NCBI RefSeq assembly: GCF_900177815.1
Contig: NZ_FXAZ01000002.1
Location: 434,001 to 498,000 of the forward strand
Origin: Paenibacillus aquistagni
Lineage (GTDB): Bacteria; Bacillota; Bacilli; Paenibacillales; Paenibacillaceae
Direction of reading: 5' to 3'
Length of the DNA stretch: 64,000 bases
A program made the translations under genes and the position numbers. Positions 63,948 through 64,000 of the stretch are shown here, in pieces. Each line of letters opens with the position of its first letter. Position 1 is the stretch's first letter. The notes under the pieces were generated by a model. It saw nothing but the letters and a program-made list of their open reading frames with translations. It searched no databases and was not told the origin of the DNA.

Positions 63948-64000
63948 TCATTCCTTTTCGATATCGTGTTCGTAAACAATCTCAAATATTGGTTCCGTCT
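63948..64000 (-). CDS. C-terminal end of an unidentified protein (cut by window edge)
   Basis: The last 16 codons, TEPIFEIVYEHDIEKE, followed by TGA. The stop lies 12 bases before the argS start on the same strand, so the two genes are probably co-transcribed. Too little is visible to name it. Confidence 0.55.
   Translation of the reverse strand, partial: TEPIFEIVYEHDIEKE

Noticed and set aside
63936-64000. Possible T-box leader for argS
   Set aside because: Only 65 bases are visible; they contain the end of another gene and no T-box specifier or AGGGTGG-type sequence.
1-64000. CRISPR arrays, tRNA/rRNA genes, insertion sequences and prophage genes
   Set aside because: I saw no regularly spaced repeats, no cloverleaf-like segments and no transposase, integrase or phage structural proteins.

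Overview
The window looks like chromosomal DNA from a spore-forming Bacillota of the Paenibacillaceae (Paenibacillus or a close relative). The signs are an H-type small acid-soluble spore protein, a sporulation-style Ku/LigD repair operon, two lplABC-type sugar uptake systems lacking their own ATPase, a membrane-bound AraC-type regulator, strong AGGAGG ribosome-binding sites with occasional GTG/TTG starts, and CcpA-type cre boxes. No rRNA, tRNA, CRISPR array, transposase or prophage was seen.

Layout. 1-0.8 kb: tsaB (cut by the left edge) and tsaE, for tRNA t6A synthesis. 0.9-7.1 kb: a sugar ABC importer (binding lipoprotein plus two permeases) with a Cache/AraC regulator, read leftwards behind a promoter carrying a cre box. 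7.3-9.2 kb: the glucose PTS permease ptsG and the spore gene sspH. 9.4-12.6 kb: a rightward NHEJ operon with Ku (long Ala/Pro-rich tail) and separate LigD ligase and LigD polymerase genes. 12.6-16.2 kb: cardiolipin synthase, a membrane-anchored M23 peptidase paired with a bactofilin, and a small CxxC protein.

16.3-39.1 kb is a large, almost entirely leftward exopolysaccharide locus. In transcription order it holds a PHP-type tyrosine phosphatase, a Wzz-like adaptor, a BY-kinase, a 356-bp structured gap with a candidate terminator, a flippase, a CapK-like protein, a glycosyltransferase, a polymerase-like membrane protein, a second glycosyltransferase, a second CapK-like protein, a UDP-glucuronate 4-epimerase-like enzyme, a third glycosyltransferase, galU, ugd, two beta-helix proteins, an LCP ligase, rfbC, rfbD and a degenerate UDP-sugar-dehydrogenase-like protein. 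A third beta-helix protein is read in the opposite direction inside the locus. The nucleotide-sugar genes point to a polymer containing uronic acid and probably rhamnose. The beta-helix proteins are plausible lyases or epimerases acting on it. A divergent XRE-family regulator at 39.5 kb, with three palindromes of one family in the shared 400-bp intergenic region, is the likely controller.

39.9-64 kb is mixed: a small hypothetical gene, an MFS transporter divergent from a GyrI-like protein, the large subunit of glutamate synthase, a second LCP protein, a secreted protein with eight Ig-like (BIG2) repeats, a YhgE/Pip membrane protein with its TetR regulator, a small membrane protein, an FMN reductase, a second sugar importer operon led by a Gfo/Idh/MocA oxidoreductase, a gene-poor 1.1-kb stretch, and a long, divergent arginyl-tRNA synthetase at the right edge. 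The most unusual parts are the structured gap and operators of the exopolysaccharide locus, its trio of beta-helix proteins, and the divergent ArgRS.
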